The position numbers were made by a program, and so were the translations under genes. Shown one piece after another: positions 63,739-64,000 of a DNA stretch of 64,000 nucleotides. Location of the stretch: assembly GCF_051014685.1 (NCBI RefSeq), contig NW_027478459.1:992001-1056000 (forward strand), given 5' to 3'. A model generated the notes under the pieces. That model worked only from the letters and a program-made list of their open reading frames with translations. It did not search any database and was not told the origin of the DNA. Each line of letters starts with the position of its first letter. Positions within the stretch are counted from its first letter, which is position 1. This DNA comes from Ptiloglossa arizonensis (Eukaryota; Arthropoda; Insecta; Hymenoptera; Colletidae).

Positions 63739-64000
63739 TAAGGAATGGTTGAGGAACCATCAAAATTTTCGCAAGTCTGAAGCTAGAAACCAATAACTAC
63801 AATGGCCTAGGGGAAAATACACATACCGTTGTAATCGGGCGAGTTTCTGCTTTCAGCTGCAACAGGAATTTCTCGAGTTCGTCAATCCGTTCGTGAGATA
63901 CGGGAGCTTGAAATTAAGGAAGGTTTGAGAAACCATCACAATTTTCGCAAGTCTGATACTCGAAACCAATAACTGGAATGGGCTAGGGGAAAAGTACGCA
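63739..64000 (+). repeat. Dispersed block D, copy 3, cut by the window end
   Basis: This repeats 60,024-60,287 at 3,715 bp (21 monomers less 2) and 44,270-44,530. It carries the same GAGGAACC, CTGAAGCTAG, CAGCTGCAAC, GATACGGGAGC and ATGGGCTAGG variants. It lacks the one-base loss of copy 2, reading AAATTTTCGCAAG. The array clearly continues beyond the window. Confidence 0.87.

Larger units (their letters stand above)
1..64000. repeat. 177-bp satellite DNA array filling the window
   Basis: A 177-bp unit repeats head-to-tail without interruption. For example, CTCGAG recurs at 173, 350 and 527, and the same phase still holds at 63,872. From 173 to 63,872 is 63,699 bp, which is 360 units less 21 bp. 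I located about 28 single-base deletions and 7 single-base insertions, which sum to that same -21. All monomers read in the same direction, and I found no inverted block and no foreign insertion. A long array with nucleosome-sized monomers and higher-order repeats is typical of centromeric satellites in plants and animals; assigning it to a centromere is inference. The monomer is not one I recognise. Confidence 0.97.

Noticed and set aside
1..64000. CRISPR-like array of regular repeats
   Set aside because: The repeat is continuous at 177 bp with no unique spacers, and the variable positions are point variants shared among monomers.
1..64000. Transposon or retrotransposon insertion within the array
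   Set aside because: The 177-bp register is unbroken from end to end, and single-base indels account for the whole length. There is no room for an insertion, and no terminal repeats or polyprotein frames are seen.
1..64000. Inverted monomer blocks
   Set aside because: Landmarks such as CTCGAGTTCG and GAAACCAATAAC are always in the same order and direction. Apparent reverse matches are only short palindromes (CTCGAG, TCGCGA, CCTAGG, AAAATTTT).
1..64000. Telomeric repeats, tRNA or rRNA genes
   Set aside because: None of the expected motifs appears; every stretch examined fits the satellite monomer.

Overview
The whole 64-kb window is one uninterrupted tandem satellite DNA array. A monomer of 177 bp (about 41% GC) repeats head-to-tail in a single orientation from the first base to the last. 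By hand count there are 360 whole monomers between the CTCGAG at position 173 and the one at 63,872, plus a partial monomer at each end. I see no protein-coding gene, RNA gene, transposon, telomere repeat or unique sequence. The open frames present are by-products of a period that is a multiple of three (59 codons). The window therefore suggests the interior of a eukaryotic centromeric or pericentromeric satellite block. The roughly nucleosome-sized monomer and layered higher-order repeats fit a flowering plant best, but I do not recognise the monomer and cannot name the species.

Layout. 1-13,440: left zone. A macro-unit of about 6.3 kb (530-6,790) recurs at 6,902-11,923, and local 6-, 3-, 8- and 9-monomer duplications are superimposed on it. 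13,441-17,600: older, diverged monomers with weak 7-, 8- and 13-monomer repeats. 17,601-22,992: a zone dominated by an 8-monomer (1,416 bp) period. 22,993-42,300: central zone, the most homogenised part. It holds a 9-monomer unit of 1,591 bp in two copies, then a 17-monomer unit of 3,006 bp in two nearly identical copies plus partial copies, then a mosaic of rearranged pieces. 42,301-44,819: the most diverged stretch, without a clear higher-order repeat. 44,820-64,000: right zone, with 13-, 6-, 16-, 8- and 7-monomer duplications and variants not seen elsewhere in the window.

Monomers fall mainly into three linked-variant subfamilies, called here W, Y and K, defined at consensus positions 101-108 and 117-136. 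Recombinants between them are common only in the right zone. Each monomer carries a short perfect dyad (6-bp stem, GAGA loop) next to an AAAATTTT tract, and about ten CpGs. The pattern matches repeated unequal exchange or conversion between register-aligned monomers. Every recurring segment I measured is offset by a whole number of monomers once small indels are allowed for.

Boundaries of duplicated segments were found by eye and are accurate to a few tens of bases. Consensus coordinates below start at CTCGAG = position 1.
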